Assembly: GCA_946615495.1 (NCBI GenBank)
Contig: CAMOHY010000039.1
Span: 1-12,374, forward strand
Reading direction: 5' to 3'
Length of the DNA: 12,374 bases
From: an uncultured Clostridia bacterium
GTDB taxonomy: Bacteria > Bacillota > Clostridia > Christensenellales > Aristaeellaceae
Shown: positions 6,158-12,374 of the stretch, in pieces
How the letters are laid out: every line of letters begins with the position of its first letter
Numbering within the stretch: the stretch's first letter is position 1
Program-made: the position numbers and the translations under genes
The notes under the pieces: model-generated
The model's database searches: none
The model's input: only the letters and a program-made list of their open reading frames with translations
Told to the model about the DNA's origin: nothing

Positions 6158-6987
6158 AAAAAAGAAAAGCTTTGCTGGGGGACTATGGGCTGGGGGCGCT
6201 GGCCCTGCTGCTTGGCTGCGTAATCCTTTTCCCTTTGTTTTACGGGCTTATGGGCGCGTTCAAAACCCCTGGGGAATTTATCGCCTATCCGCCCACGGTG
6301 CTGCCAAAAAGCTTTCAAAACCTGGATAATTTCCGCGCCGTGTTTACCCAGGCGCCTATGCTGCGCTATTTCTGGAACACCCTTTTGGTGAGCACGCTCA
6401 GCACCCTTATCCGCCTGGCCGTGGCGGTGCTGGCGGCCTACGCCTTCGTATTTTTCCAGTTTCCCGGCAAAAAGGCATTGTTTTTCCTGCTGCTGGGCAC
6501 CATGATGCTGCCGGCGGACACGCTGGTCATCACCAATTACCAAACGGTGTCCCGCCTGGGGCTGCTGGATACGTATCTGGGCATCGGCATCGTGTCCTTC
6601 GTGGGCGCGTCCCAAATGTTCATGCTGCGGCAGCACTTTATGACTTCTCCCCGGCCCATCCGGGAAGCGGCGGAAATGGACGGCTGCGGCGATTTGCGCT
6701 TTATTCTCTTCATCCTGCTGCCCATGAGCCTGCCGCTGCTGCTTACTCTGTTTCTGCAATGCTTTGTGGCCCAATGGAACGCCTATTTATGGCCCCTGCT
6801 GGTGACGAACACCACCGAAATGCGCACCGTGCAAATCGGCATCACCATGCTCACCACCCTGGAGGGCACCAATTATGAAACCGTGCTGGCCGGAGCCGCG
6901 GTGGCCGTGGTGCCCGCCGTGCTGCTTTATCTGCTGATGCGGCGCAGCATGACGCGCACCATGGACGGCGGCGCCATCGTGGGCTGA
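6154..6987 (+). CDS. ABC transporter permease, CUT1/UgpE-MalG type
   Basis: The second inner-membrane permease, 277 residues. It starts at a GTG that overlaps the previous stop (GTGA), with an AGGAAGG sequence about 10 bases upstream. A longer open frame in the same phase begins at 5770, but its first part is antisense-like noise inside the first permease. Membrane segments lie at about 11-34, 73-101, 108-128, 142-160, 184-205 and 244-262. The EAA loop is PIREAAEMDGCGDLRFILFI (168-187), and QWNAYLWPLL (207-216) is the conserved CUT1/UgpE signature. It should form a heterodimeric channel with its neighbour. No ATPase gene accompanies it, so a shared MsmX/UgpC-type ATPase encoded elsewhere is presumably used, as is common in Bacillota CUT1 systems. 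Confidence 0.92.
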   Translation: MKKRKALLGDYGLGALALLLGCVILFPLFYGLMGAFKTPGEFIAYPPTVLPKSFQNLDNFRAVFTQAPMLRYFWNTLLVSTLSTLIRLAVAVLAAYAFVFFQFPGKKALFFLLLGTMMLPADTLVITNYQTVSRLGLLDTYLGIGIVSFVGASQMFMLRQHFMTSPRPIREAAEMDGCGDLRFILFILLPMSLPLLLTLFLQCFVAQWNAYLWPLLVTNTTEMRTVQIGITMLTTLEGTNYETVLAGAAVAVVPAVLLYLLMRRSMTRTMDGGAIVG

Positions 6988-7026
6988 TTTCAGCGTTATC
7001 ACTTATTTTATGAAGGAGGAAACACC

Positions 7027-8322
7027 ATGAAAAAGCTAATCTCTCTGTTCCTTTCCCTGCTGCTTGCGTTCAGCCTGGGCGCCTGCGCCAAGGCGGACGG
7101 GACCGTTCATATTGTTCTGTGGCATTCCGCCTCGGAGGCCGCCGGCGCGCTGATAGACAAGTATGTGCAGGAATTCAACGGCACCGTGGGCAAAGAAAAA
7201 GGCATTGAGGTGACGGCGGTATTCCAGGGCGCTTATGCCGATTCCGTGAACAAAATGAACGGTATCCTTTCCGCGGGCCAATTCGATACCCTGCCAGACG
7301 TGATGCAGATGGACGCCACGGGCAAGGTATCCTTTTCCTCCGCCGAAACGGCCTATACTGTGGATCAGGCCCTGGCGGACCACCCGGAGGCGGACCTTTC
7401 CGCCCTGCTCGCCCCGGCGCTGGCCAATTGGCAATTGGCGGGGGTGCAGCTGGGCCTGCCCTTCGCTACCTCCACCACGGTAACGTATTACAATAAAACG
7501 GCGCTGTCCGCCGCGGGCTTCTCCGCCCCGGAAAGCCTCCAGGATATCGCCGCCATGGCCGCCCTTTCCCAGAATGGCATAGCGGTGTACGCCTCCATTC
7601 CCAACACGCCCACCCTGGCCAACTGGCTGGGCCAGCTGGGCAGCGATCTGGTCAACAACCATAACGGCACTGAGGGCAGCGCCACCGCCCTGGCCTGCAT
7701 CGACAACGGCGCGCTGGCGGAATTCCTGACCGCCTGGAAGGAGCTGTACGCTTCCGGCGCGCTCATAAATAATTCCGGCTCCAGCGATGAATTTGTGGCC
7801 GGGCGGCAGCTCATCATGACCAACTCCACCTCCAGCGTGGCTTCCACCCTGCGGCGCATTGACGGCGCGTTTGAACTGGGCATCGCGCCTTACCTCAAGG
7901 TAAATGAAAGCGCCGCCTCCGGCGCCACTGTGTCCGGCAGCTGCCTGGTCATGTTCGACCATGGGGACGCGCGGAAGGAAGCGGCCTGGGAATTTGTCCA
8001 GTATTTAACCAGCGCGGCCGTGCAGGCCGATTTCGCGCGGGGCACCGGCTATCTGCCCGCCAATAAGAACGCCGTGGAAAGCCAGGCTTGGCAGGAAATG
8101 ATTCAGGAATACCCGCAGTATGAGGTGGGGCTGAACCAGCTTCTTCTTACGCCGGACACCATGCGCAGCGTCACCGTGGGCCCCGCGGCGGATTTCTACT
8201 ATGCCATCATCAATGATATTTCCGATATGCTGGATCAGGACCTGACCGTGGAGGAAACGGTGGAATTGATGGCCGGCGACCTGGGCGGCATGCTGGAGCA
8301 GTACGCCCGCGCCAATCCTTAA
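7027..8322 (+). CDS. Lipoprotein substrate-binding protein of the ABC transporter (UgpB-like, SBP family 1)
   Basis: A 431-residue extracellular binding protein anchored by lipid at Cys20: the signal MKKLISLFLSLLLAFS ends in the lipobox LGAC (17-20). VLWHSASEAAG (30-40), LPFATSTTVTYYNK (144-157) and GTGYLP (339-344) match the layout of glycerol-3-phosphate-binding UgpB and related CUT1 binding proteins. AAWEFVQYLTS (319-329) is another family hallmark. The ATG has AAGGAGGA six bases upstream, 39 bases after the second permease, and a terminator follows the stop. The true ligand is unknown. UgpB-type proteins bind glycerol phosphates and sugars. Since FMN carries a ribityl phosphate, a flavin ligand is imaginable, but this rests only on the riboswitch and is inference. 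Confidence 0.9.
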   Translation: MKKLISLFLSLLLAFSLGACAKADGTVHIVLWHSASEAAGALIDKYVQEFNGTVGKEKGIEVTAVFQGAYADSVNKMNGILSAGQFDTLPDVMQMDATGKVSFSSAETAYTVDQALADHPEADLSALLAPALANWQLAGVQLGLPFATSTTVTYYNKTALSAAGFSAPESLQDIAAMAALSQNGIAVYASIPNTPTLANWLGQLGSDLVNNHNGTEGSATALACIDNGALAEFLTAWKELYASGALINNSGSSDEFVAGRQLIMTNSTSSVASTLRRIDGAFELGIAPYLKVNESAASGATVSGSCLVMFDHGDARKEAAWEFVQYLTSAAVQADFARGTGYLPANKNAVESQAWQEMIQEYPQYEVGLNQLLLTPDTMRSVTVGPAADFYYAIINDISDMLDQDLTVEETVELMAGDLGGMLEQYARANP

Positions 8323-8351
8323 CCCCCATCTCCCGCTTCCCGCTTTTTCCA

Positions 8352-8380
8352 TTGCATATTTTGGCTGCCTGCGGTACAAT
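8352..8380 (+). promoter_or_regulatory. Promoter of the fucosidase operon, nested in a terminator
   Basis: TTGCAT (8352-8357), a 17-base spacer and TACAAT (8375-8380). The -10 box sits in the loop of the upstream operon's terminator hairpin. Transcription should start near 8387, about 34 bases before the fucosidase ATG. Confidence 0.7.
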
Positions 8381-8397
8381 ACAGGCAGCCATTTTTT
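8363..8397 (+). terminator. Intrinsic terminator of the transporter operon
   Basis: GGCTGCCTG (8363-8371) and CAGGCAGCC (8382-8390) form a perfect nine-bp stem around a ten-base loop, followed by A and six T residues. It lies 40 bases after the binding-protein stop. Confidence 0.9.
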
Positions 8398-8420
8398 CTG
8401 GATGGGAGGATTGGAAATCT

Positions 8421-9773
8421 ATGGCAGACGCGATCATTCACGGCATGCACGGCTGCAGCCAGGAGGACGAATATGTGCGCCCGGCGGACCCGCTGGTGCA
8501 GCAGAAATTGGAATGGTTCCAGGACCAGAAGCTGGCCCTGATGATGCATTTTGGCATCTACTCCCAATTGGGCATCTGCGAATCCTGGCCGCTCTCCGAC
8601 GGCGACGCGGATTGGAGCCGTGAGGGCATCGACTGGGAAAAGGACCCGGAAACCTTCCGCCGCCAGTACCGGGAGCTGAACAAAAGCTTCAACCCCGTGC
8701 GCATCCGCCCGGAAGTATGGGCCGACGTGGCCGCCCGCAACGGCTTTAAGTATTTGATCTTTACCACCAAGCACCACGACGGCTTCTGCCTGTTTGACAC
8801 AAAGTATACCGACTACAAATCCACCGCGCCGGATTGTCCCTTCCATACCCACAAGCACGCCGACATCGTAAAATCCGTGTTCGACGCGTTCCGGGCGCGG
8901 GGCATCGGCATTGCGGCCTATTTTTCCAAGCCGGACTGGCATTGTCCCTGGTACTGGGCCGAGGGCATGGAAAAGCCCGTGGCCTGTGACCGCAACCCCA
9001 CCTACGACCCCAAACAGCACCCCGACGTGTGGGAAAAATTTGTGGAATTCACCCACGGCCAAATGATGGAGCTGGTGCGGGACTACGGGCCCATCGATAT
9101 CCTGTGGCTGGACGGCGGCCAGGTGGGGCCGCAAAACGGCCAGGATATCCGCCTGAGCGAATTCGCAGCCGAGGCCCGGAAAATCCGTCCCGGCCTGCTG
9201 ACGGCGGACCGCACCATCGGCGGCCCCAATGAAAACTACATCACCCCGGAGCAGAGCGTGCCCACCGCCCCCATCCGCGTGCCCTGGGAAAGCTGCGTCA
9301 CCGTGGGCCACGCCTTTTCCTACCGCTTTAACGAAGAATACAAAACCCCCCGCCAGCTGGTGCACCTGCTCATCGACGTGGTGTGCCGGGGCGGCAACCT
9401 TGCCCTGAATATCGCGCCCCAGCCGGACGGCAATTTGCCCGCTCCCGCGGTAAAGGCGGTGGACGGCCTGGGAGCCTGGCTGCGGGATAACGGCGAAGCC
9501 ATTTACGGCACCCGGCTTTCCGAGCCCAACGAGCAGGGCATTGTCGCCTTCACCCGCAAGGGAAGCGTGCACTACGCCCTCATGCGGCTGCCGGAGGGCC
9601 AGAAAATTGAAAGCACGCTGCTGCTGCCCTGGCCCCGCGAAACCCAAAAGGTGACTTTGCTGGGCCTGGAAGCTTCCCTGCCCTTTGAGCGCACGGCGGA
9701 AGGCCTGCTGGTGCGCATGCCGGAAATTTTGCTGGGCCACAGCCCCATTGCGCCGGCGTTCCGCCTGGAATAA
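8421..9773 (+). CDS. Alpha-L-fucosidase, glycoside hydrolase family 29
   Basis: Retaining exo-glycosidase releasing L-fucose from the ends of glycans. With the ATG at 8421 (GGGAGGA ten bases upstream) it has 450 residues; the frame stays open back to 8352, but that extension overlaps the promoter and terminator. Motifs: LMMHFGIYS (40-48), FTTKHHDGFCLFDT (114-127, His118/His119 at the fucose site), and ILWLDGGQ (227-234) with Asp231 as the likely nucleophile. The acid/base residue cannot be fixed from sequence; Glu277 and Glu290 are candidates. There is no signal peptide, so it should act in the cytoplasm on imported fucosides. It has its own promoter next to the transporter operon and is followed after 27 bases by the GNAT gene. 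The family call is firm, though some GH29 members have other activities. Confidence 0.9.
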   Translation: MADAIIHGMHGCSQEDEYVRPADPLVQQKLEWFQDQKLALMMHFGIYSQLGICESWPLSDGDADWSREGIDWEKDPETFRRQYRELNKSFNPVRIRPEVWADVAARNGFKYLIFTTKHHDGFCLFDTKYTDYKSTAPDCPFHTHKHADIVKSVFDAFRARGIGIAAYFSKPDWHCPWYWAEGMEKPVACDRNPTYDPKQHPDVWEKFVEFTHGQMMELVRDYGPIDILWLDGGQVGPQNGQDIRLSEFAAEARKIRPGLLTADRTIGGPNENYITPEQSVPTAPIRVPWESCVTVGHAFSYRFNEEYKTPRQLVHLLIDVVCRGGNLALNIAPQPDGNLPAPAVKAVDGLGAWLRDNGEAIYGTRLSEPNEQGIVAFTRKGSVHYALMRLPEGQKIESTLLLPWPRETQKVTLLGLEASLPFERTAEGLLVRMPEILLGHSPIAPAFRLE

Positions 9774-9800
9774 AAAACGCCAGAAGGGAGAATTGCGCTT

Positions 9801-10331
9801 ATGTATGAAGGACGGCTGGTGCGATTGCGGGCCTTTGATAACGGCGACCTGATGCACTGCCTTGCCTATTCCAACGATTACGAGGTGATGCGCGGCGCGT
9901 CCGGGGCTATTCTGTACCCCTCCACCGTGGATGACGAAGCCCGCGCCATGGGCCAGAATACCAGCTATACCAGCGGGGAGTACCAATTTGCCATTGAAAC
10001 CCTGAGCGACCGCCGGTTCATTGGCAAATGCGGGTTCACGCGGGTGAACTGGAAAAACCGCTTGGGCGAATTGGCCATCCTGATCGGGGAAAAGGAATGC
10101 CGGGGCAAGGGCTTTGGCGCCGACGCCATTGAAACCCTGTGCCGCTTTGGCTTTGAAGAAATGAACCTGCATAAGATCAAGGCCGTGGTGTTCGGTTTTA
10201 ACGTGCCCGCCCTGCGCTGCTATGAAAAGTGCGGGTTCCAGCGGGAAGGGCTGCTTAAACAGGAAATGTACCGGGAGGGCAAGTATCACGACGTGGTGGT
10301 GCTGGGCCTGATCCGGCCAACGGAGGAATGA
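9801..10331 (+). CDS. GNAT-family N-acetyltransferase (RimJ/RimL-like)
   Basis: A cytoplasmic 176-residue acetyltransferase using acetyl-CoA. The CoA pyrophosphate-binding motif is CRGKGFGADAI (100-110), and NVPALRCYEKCGFQREG (134-150) is the usual C-terminal GNAT segment, as in RimJ/RimL/SpeG-type enzymes acting on protein N-termini or small amines. The substrate cannot be deduced. The ATG has AAGGGAG about 11 bases upstream. The stop overlaps the region in which prmA begins, so the two are likely co-translated. Since prmA modifies a ribosomal protein, a ribosomal substrate is conceivable but unproven. Confidence 0.88.
   Translation: MYEGRLVRLRAFDNGDLMHCLAYSNDYEVMRGASGAILYPSTVDDEARAMGQNTSYTSGEYQFAIETLSDRRFIGKCGFTRVNWKNRLGELAILIGEKECRGKGFGADAIETLCRFGFEEMNLHKIKAVVFGFNVPALRCYEKCGFQREGLLKQEMYREGKYHDVVVLGLIRPTEE
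10322..10326 (+). promoter_or_regulatory. Shine-Dalgarno site that sets the prmA start
   Basis: GGAGG lies one base before a possible ATG at 10328 but seven bases before the ATG at 10334. Only the second spacing is workable, so the prmA protein should begin MDYTEV rather than two residues earlier. Confidence 0.7.
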
Positions 10332-10333
10332 AG

Positions 10334-11257
10334 ATGGATTACACAGAAGTAACGGTTTCCACCACCACCCAGGGGGCGGAGCTAATATCGGATATTTTTC
10401 TCAGGCTGGGCGCGGCGGGCACCCAGATTTTGGACCGGGCCGATTTGCCGGACCCCGATAAGCCCACCGCCAATTGGGAATTGATGGATCAATCCGTCAT
10501 CGACGCCATGCCGGAGGACGTGCAGGTGAAGGCCTGGTTTGATGAAAAGGGCCTGGAGGCGGCCATCGGCCCCCTCCGGGAGCAATTGAACCTGCTCCAA
10601 GGCGAAGGCATGGGCACCCTGAAGGTGACGCTCCAGGGGGTAAAGGAAGAGGATTGGGCCGAAAACTGGAAGCAGTATTACAAGCCCTTCCGCATTGGGG
10701 ACCACATGGTGGTCAAGCCCACCTGGGAGCCCTGGGATACCCAGCCGGGCGACCTCATCATTGAAATCGACCCCGGCATGGCCTTTGGCACCGGCACCCA
10801 CGAAACCACCGCCATGTGCGTGAGCATGATTGAAAAGTATTATCAGGGCGGCACCCTGCTGGACGTGGGCACCGGCAGCGGCATTCTGGCCATCGCCGCC
10901 GCGCGGTTGGGGGCCAAGGGCATCGTGGCCGTGGATATTGACCCGGACGCTGTGCGCGTGGCCAAGGAAAACGTGGCCCACAACGGCCTAAAAGGCGCCA
11001 TTGAGGTAAGAAAGGGCGATCTGCTCCAGGGCCTGTCCCAGCGGTTTGACTTTGCCGTGGCCAATATCCTGGCCCCGGTCATCTGCATGCTGGCCGCGCC
11101 GCTGAAGGCCCACCTCACCCCCGGCGGGCGCTTCGTCTGCTCCGGCATCATCGCCGAGGCGGAAAAGGATGTAAACGAGGCGCTGCTCAGCGCGGGCTAC
11201 CAGATCGACGAAATCCGCCATCAGGGCGATTGGGTGGCCTTTGCCTGTCATATCTAA
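10334..11257 (+). CDS. prmA: Ribosomal protein L11 methyltransferase PrmA
   Basis: Uses S-adenosylmethionine to methylate lysines and the N-terminus of ribosomal protein L11 in the cytoplasm. Its 307 residues are a normal length. The N-terminal substrate domain covers about 1-100, including the MDYTEVTVST start. The catalytic domain shows DPGMAFGTGTHETTAMC (146-162), the SAM-binding LLDVGTGSGILAIAAARLG (175-193), VAVDIDPDAV (198-207) and the motif VANILAPVI (242-250). The start at 10334 is chosen from Shine-Dalgarno spacing, and the gene is essentially fused to the GNAT gene's end. It seems to end the operon begun at the fucosidase promoter, although no clear terminator is seen after it. Identification is very secure. 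Confidence 0.96.
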   Translation: MDYTEVTVSTTTQGAELISDIFLRLGAAGTQILDRADLPDPDKPTANWELMDQSVIDAMPEDVQVKAWFDEKGLEAAIGPLREQLNLLQGEGMGTLKVTLQGVKEEDWAENWKQYYKPFRIGDHMVVKPTWEPWDTQPGDLIIEIDPGMAFGTGTHETTAMCVSMIEKYYQGGTLLDVGTGSGILAIAAARLGAKGIVAVDIDPDAVRVAKENVAHNGLKGAIEVRKGDLLQGLSQRFDFAVANILAPVICMLAAPLKAHLTPGGRFVCSGIIAEAEKDVNEALLSAGYQIDEIRHQGDWVAFACHI

Positions 11258-11506
11258 AAGCAACGATTCTATCGGGAAGGTTGAAAGGAAGCTTTACATC
11301 ACGGAGAAGTGAACAGAGTTCAGCGTTTAGATTTATTATAGTCCGAATAATGCGCCGCGTTCCTTGATAAAATCTAAATAAACTGTACCCTGATAACTGT
11401 CCTCTCCTTCATCGTTAAAGTGTTCAGCAAGTCATCCTGACCGAGCGGATCCATACGAAAAACAAAAACAATACACCCCGCGCTGGGAGAAAAGGGAATT
11501 CCCCTC
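11258..11506. other. AT-richer gap without a convincing gene
   Basis: About 250 bases between prmA and the SRP RNA promoter, visibly lower in GC than its surroundings. It holds a nine-base inverted repeat (TTTAGATTT 11326-11334, AAATCTAAA 11370-11378) and a small dyad TGAAC-AGA-GTTCA (11310-11322). On the minus strand 31 codons (11336-11431) read like a protein tail, ending in YLDFIKERGALFGL and a stop. They are preceded by an in-frame stop and have no start codon. This could be a gene remnant or chance. I see no terminator for prmA. Confidence 0.4.
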
Positions 11507-11535
11507 TTGTTTTTTTCCCCGGAATGCGCTATAAT
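11507..11535 (+). promoter_or_regulatory. Promoter of the SRP RNA gene
   Basis: TTGTTT (11507-11512), a 17-base spacer and a perfect TATAAT (11530-11535). Transcription should start near 11542, at the base of the SRP RNA stem. Confidence 0.85.
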
Positions 11536-11542
11536 GTTTAAG

Positions 11543-11660
11543 CCGTGTGTGATGGATGGGCCCCGTGCGATGTTGCGGTGTGAACCCTGTCAGGTCCGAG
11601 AGGAAGCAGCAGTAAGCATCTTAGACGTGTGCTGCGGCAAAGCCTGTCCATCACACCGGT
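11543..11660 (+). ncRNA. ffs: Small (4.5S-like) signal recognition particle RNA
   Basis: The RNA scaffold of the bacterial SRP, which binds Ffh and targets nascent membrane proteins. The diagnostic domain IV apex is present: GTCAGGTCC, a GAGA tetraloop (11598-11601), then GGAAGCAGCAGTAAGC. The outer stem pairs GTGTGATGGA (11547-11556) with TCCATCACAC (11647-11656), closing a rod of about 115 bases. Its promoter lies immediately upstream, leaving no room for the Alu domain found in the long scRNA of Bacillus and many Clostridia, so this is the short type. A T-run follows at 11662-11667, and glyA begins 19 bases later. Recognition of the apex is very secure; the ends are approximate. Confidence 0.94.
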
Positions 11661-11667
11661 ATTTTTT
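11647..11667 (+). terminator. Likely 3' end of the SRP RNA
   Basis: The 3' strand of the SRP RNA's outer stem is followed within five bases by six T residues (11662-11667). The rod-like RNA itself can act as the terminator hairpin. Some read-through appears necessary, because glyA has no visible promoter of its own. Confidence 0.55.
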
Positions 11668-11685
11668 ATACAGGAGGATGACAAA

Positions 11686-12374
11686 ATGTGGAATTTACCG
11701 CCCTGCCTGAACCAGGATGCAGAAATCGCCCAAGCCATTTCCGCCGAGTGCGCGCGCCAGGAAGCGCATATTGAGCTCATCGCTTCCGAAAATTTTGTCA
11801 GCCTCGCCGTGATGGCAGCCATGGGCAGCCCCCTTACCAACAAATACGCGGAAGGCTATCCTGGCCGGCGTTACTATGGCGGCTGCGCCTGCGTGGACGA
11901 GGTGGAGCGCATCGCCATTGACCGGGCCAAGCAGCTTTATGGCGCGGACCACGCCAACGTGCAGCCCCACAGCGGGTCCCAGGCCAATATGGCGGTTTAT
12001 TTCGCCCTGCTGCAATACGGCGACACCGTGCTGGGCATGAGCCTGAACAACGGCGGACATTTGACCCACGGCAGTCCCGTCAATATTTCCGGCAAATATT
12101 TTCACTTTGAAGCCTACGGCATCGACCCGGAAACGGAAAAAATCAATTATGACGAGGTGCTGCGCATTGCCCGCGCCTGCAAGCCCAAATTGATCGTGGC
12201 CGGCGCTTCCGCCTATGCCCGGACGCTGGATTTTGAAGCGTTCCGCAAAATCGCCGACGACGTGGGCGCGTACCTGATGGTGGACATGGCCCATATCGCC
12301 GGCCTGGTGGCGGCGGGCTGCCATCCCTCCCCCGTGCCTTATGCCGACGTAGTCACCACTACTACCCACAAGAC
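11686..12374 (+). CDS. glyA: Serine hydroxymethyltransferase, N-terminal part (cut by right edge)
   Basis: A PLP enzyme converting serine and tetrahydrofolate to glycine and 5,10-methylene-tetrahydrofolate in the cytoplasm, the main source of one-carbon units. The 229 complete codons show ELIASENF (29-36), NKYAEGYPGRRYYGG (52-66), HSGSQAN (94-100) and VDMAHIAGLVAAG (199-211), with Asp200 and His203. They end at TTTTHK, where Lys229 is the PLP-binding lysine. These positions match the numbering of E. coli GlyA, so there are no insertions or deletions overall. AGGAGG (11672-11677) lies eight bases before the ATG. The SRP RNA gene ends about 19 bases upstream with no promoter between, implying transcription from the SRP RNA promoter. 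Identification is very secure. Confidence 0.97.
   Translation, partial: MWNLPPCLNQDAEIAQAISAECARQEAHIELIASENFVSLAVMAAMGSPLTNKYAEGYPGRRYYGGCACVDEVERIAIDRAKQLYGADHANVQPHSGSQANMAVYFALLQYGDTVLGMSLNNGGHLTHGSPVNISGKYFHFEAYGIDPETEKINYDEVLRIARACKPKLIVAGASAYARTLDFEAFRKIADDVGAYLMVDMAHIAGLVAAGCHPSPVPYADVVTTTTHK

Noticed and set aside
8319..10289. 656-codon open frame on the minus strand
   Set aside because: Antisense to the GH29 fucosidase and GNAT genes. It has no motifs, and it crosses a promoter and a terminator.
11375..11455. 26-codon minus-strand frame starting MDPLGQDD with a sigma-factor-like KERTVIR stretch
   Set aside because: Too short, with no ribosome binding site. The similarity is a few residues and a competing frame overlaps it.
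11662..11672. TATACA as a -10 box for glyA
   Set aside because: There is no -35 at proper spacing, and the resulting start would fall after the ribosome binding site.
11507..11710. 67-codon open frame on the plus strand
   Set aside because: It runs through the promoter and body of the SRP RNA. The RNA gene explains the sequence.

Overview
The window looks like the chromosome of a GC-rich member of the Bacillota, most likely an anaerobic, gut-type Clostridia. The pointers are strong AGGAGG ribosome binding sites, sigma-A promoters, intrinsic terminators, an FMN riboswitch, a Clostridia-style collagen-like protein and a cytoplasmic GH29 fucosidase. This placement is inference; there is no rRNA or other strong taxonomic marker.

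Left part (1-4946), all on the minus strand. Reading leftwards from about 4946 come a collagen-like repeat protein, a GT2 glycosyltransferase with a TPR-like tail, a HAD-phosphatase/thymidylate-kinase fusion, mnmA (tRNA 2-thiouridylase), and the N-terminal half of guaB (IMP dehydrogenase), which runs off the left edge. An intrinsic terminator lies between the collagen-like gene and the glycosyltransferase. The fusion gene and mnmA overlap by one base and share a promoter candidate near 3171-3199. guaB has its own consensus promoter.

Centre (5055-8397), plus strand. A perfect TTGACA-N17-TATAAT promoter leads into a full FMN riboswitch aptamer. An intrinsic terminator follows, and its 3' arm carries the Shine-Dalgarno sequence of the next gene. 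The operon it controls encodes two CUT1/Ugp-type ABC permeases and a lipoprotein substrate-binding protein. It contains no ATPase and no recognisable riboflavin gene. This is the most interesting system here: a candidate flavin importer of a family not, to my knowledge, among the described riboflavin transporters. A sugar or fucoside importer under unusual FMN control is the main alternative.

Right part (8352-12374), plus strand. A promoter whose -10 box sits in the loop of the transporter operon's terminator drives a GH29 alpha-L-fucosidase, a GNAT acetyltransferase and prmA (ribosomal protein L11 methyltransferase). A short AT-richer gap follows, with no convincing gene. Then comes a small (4.5S-like) SRP RNA gene with its own strong promoter. 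Directly behind it is glyA (serine hydroxymethyltransferase), cut by the right edge just after its PLP-binding lysine.
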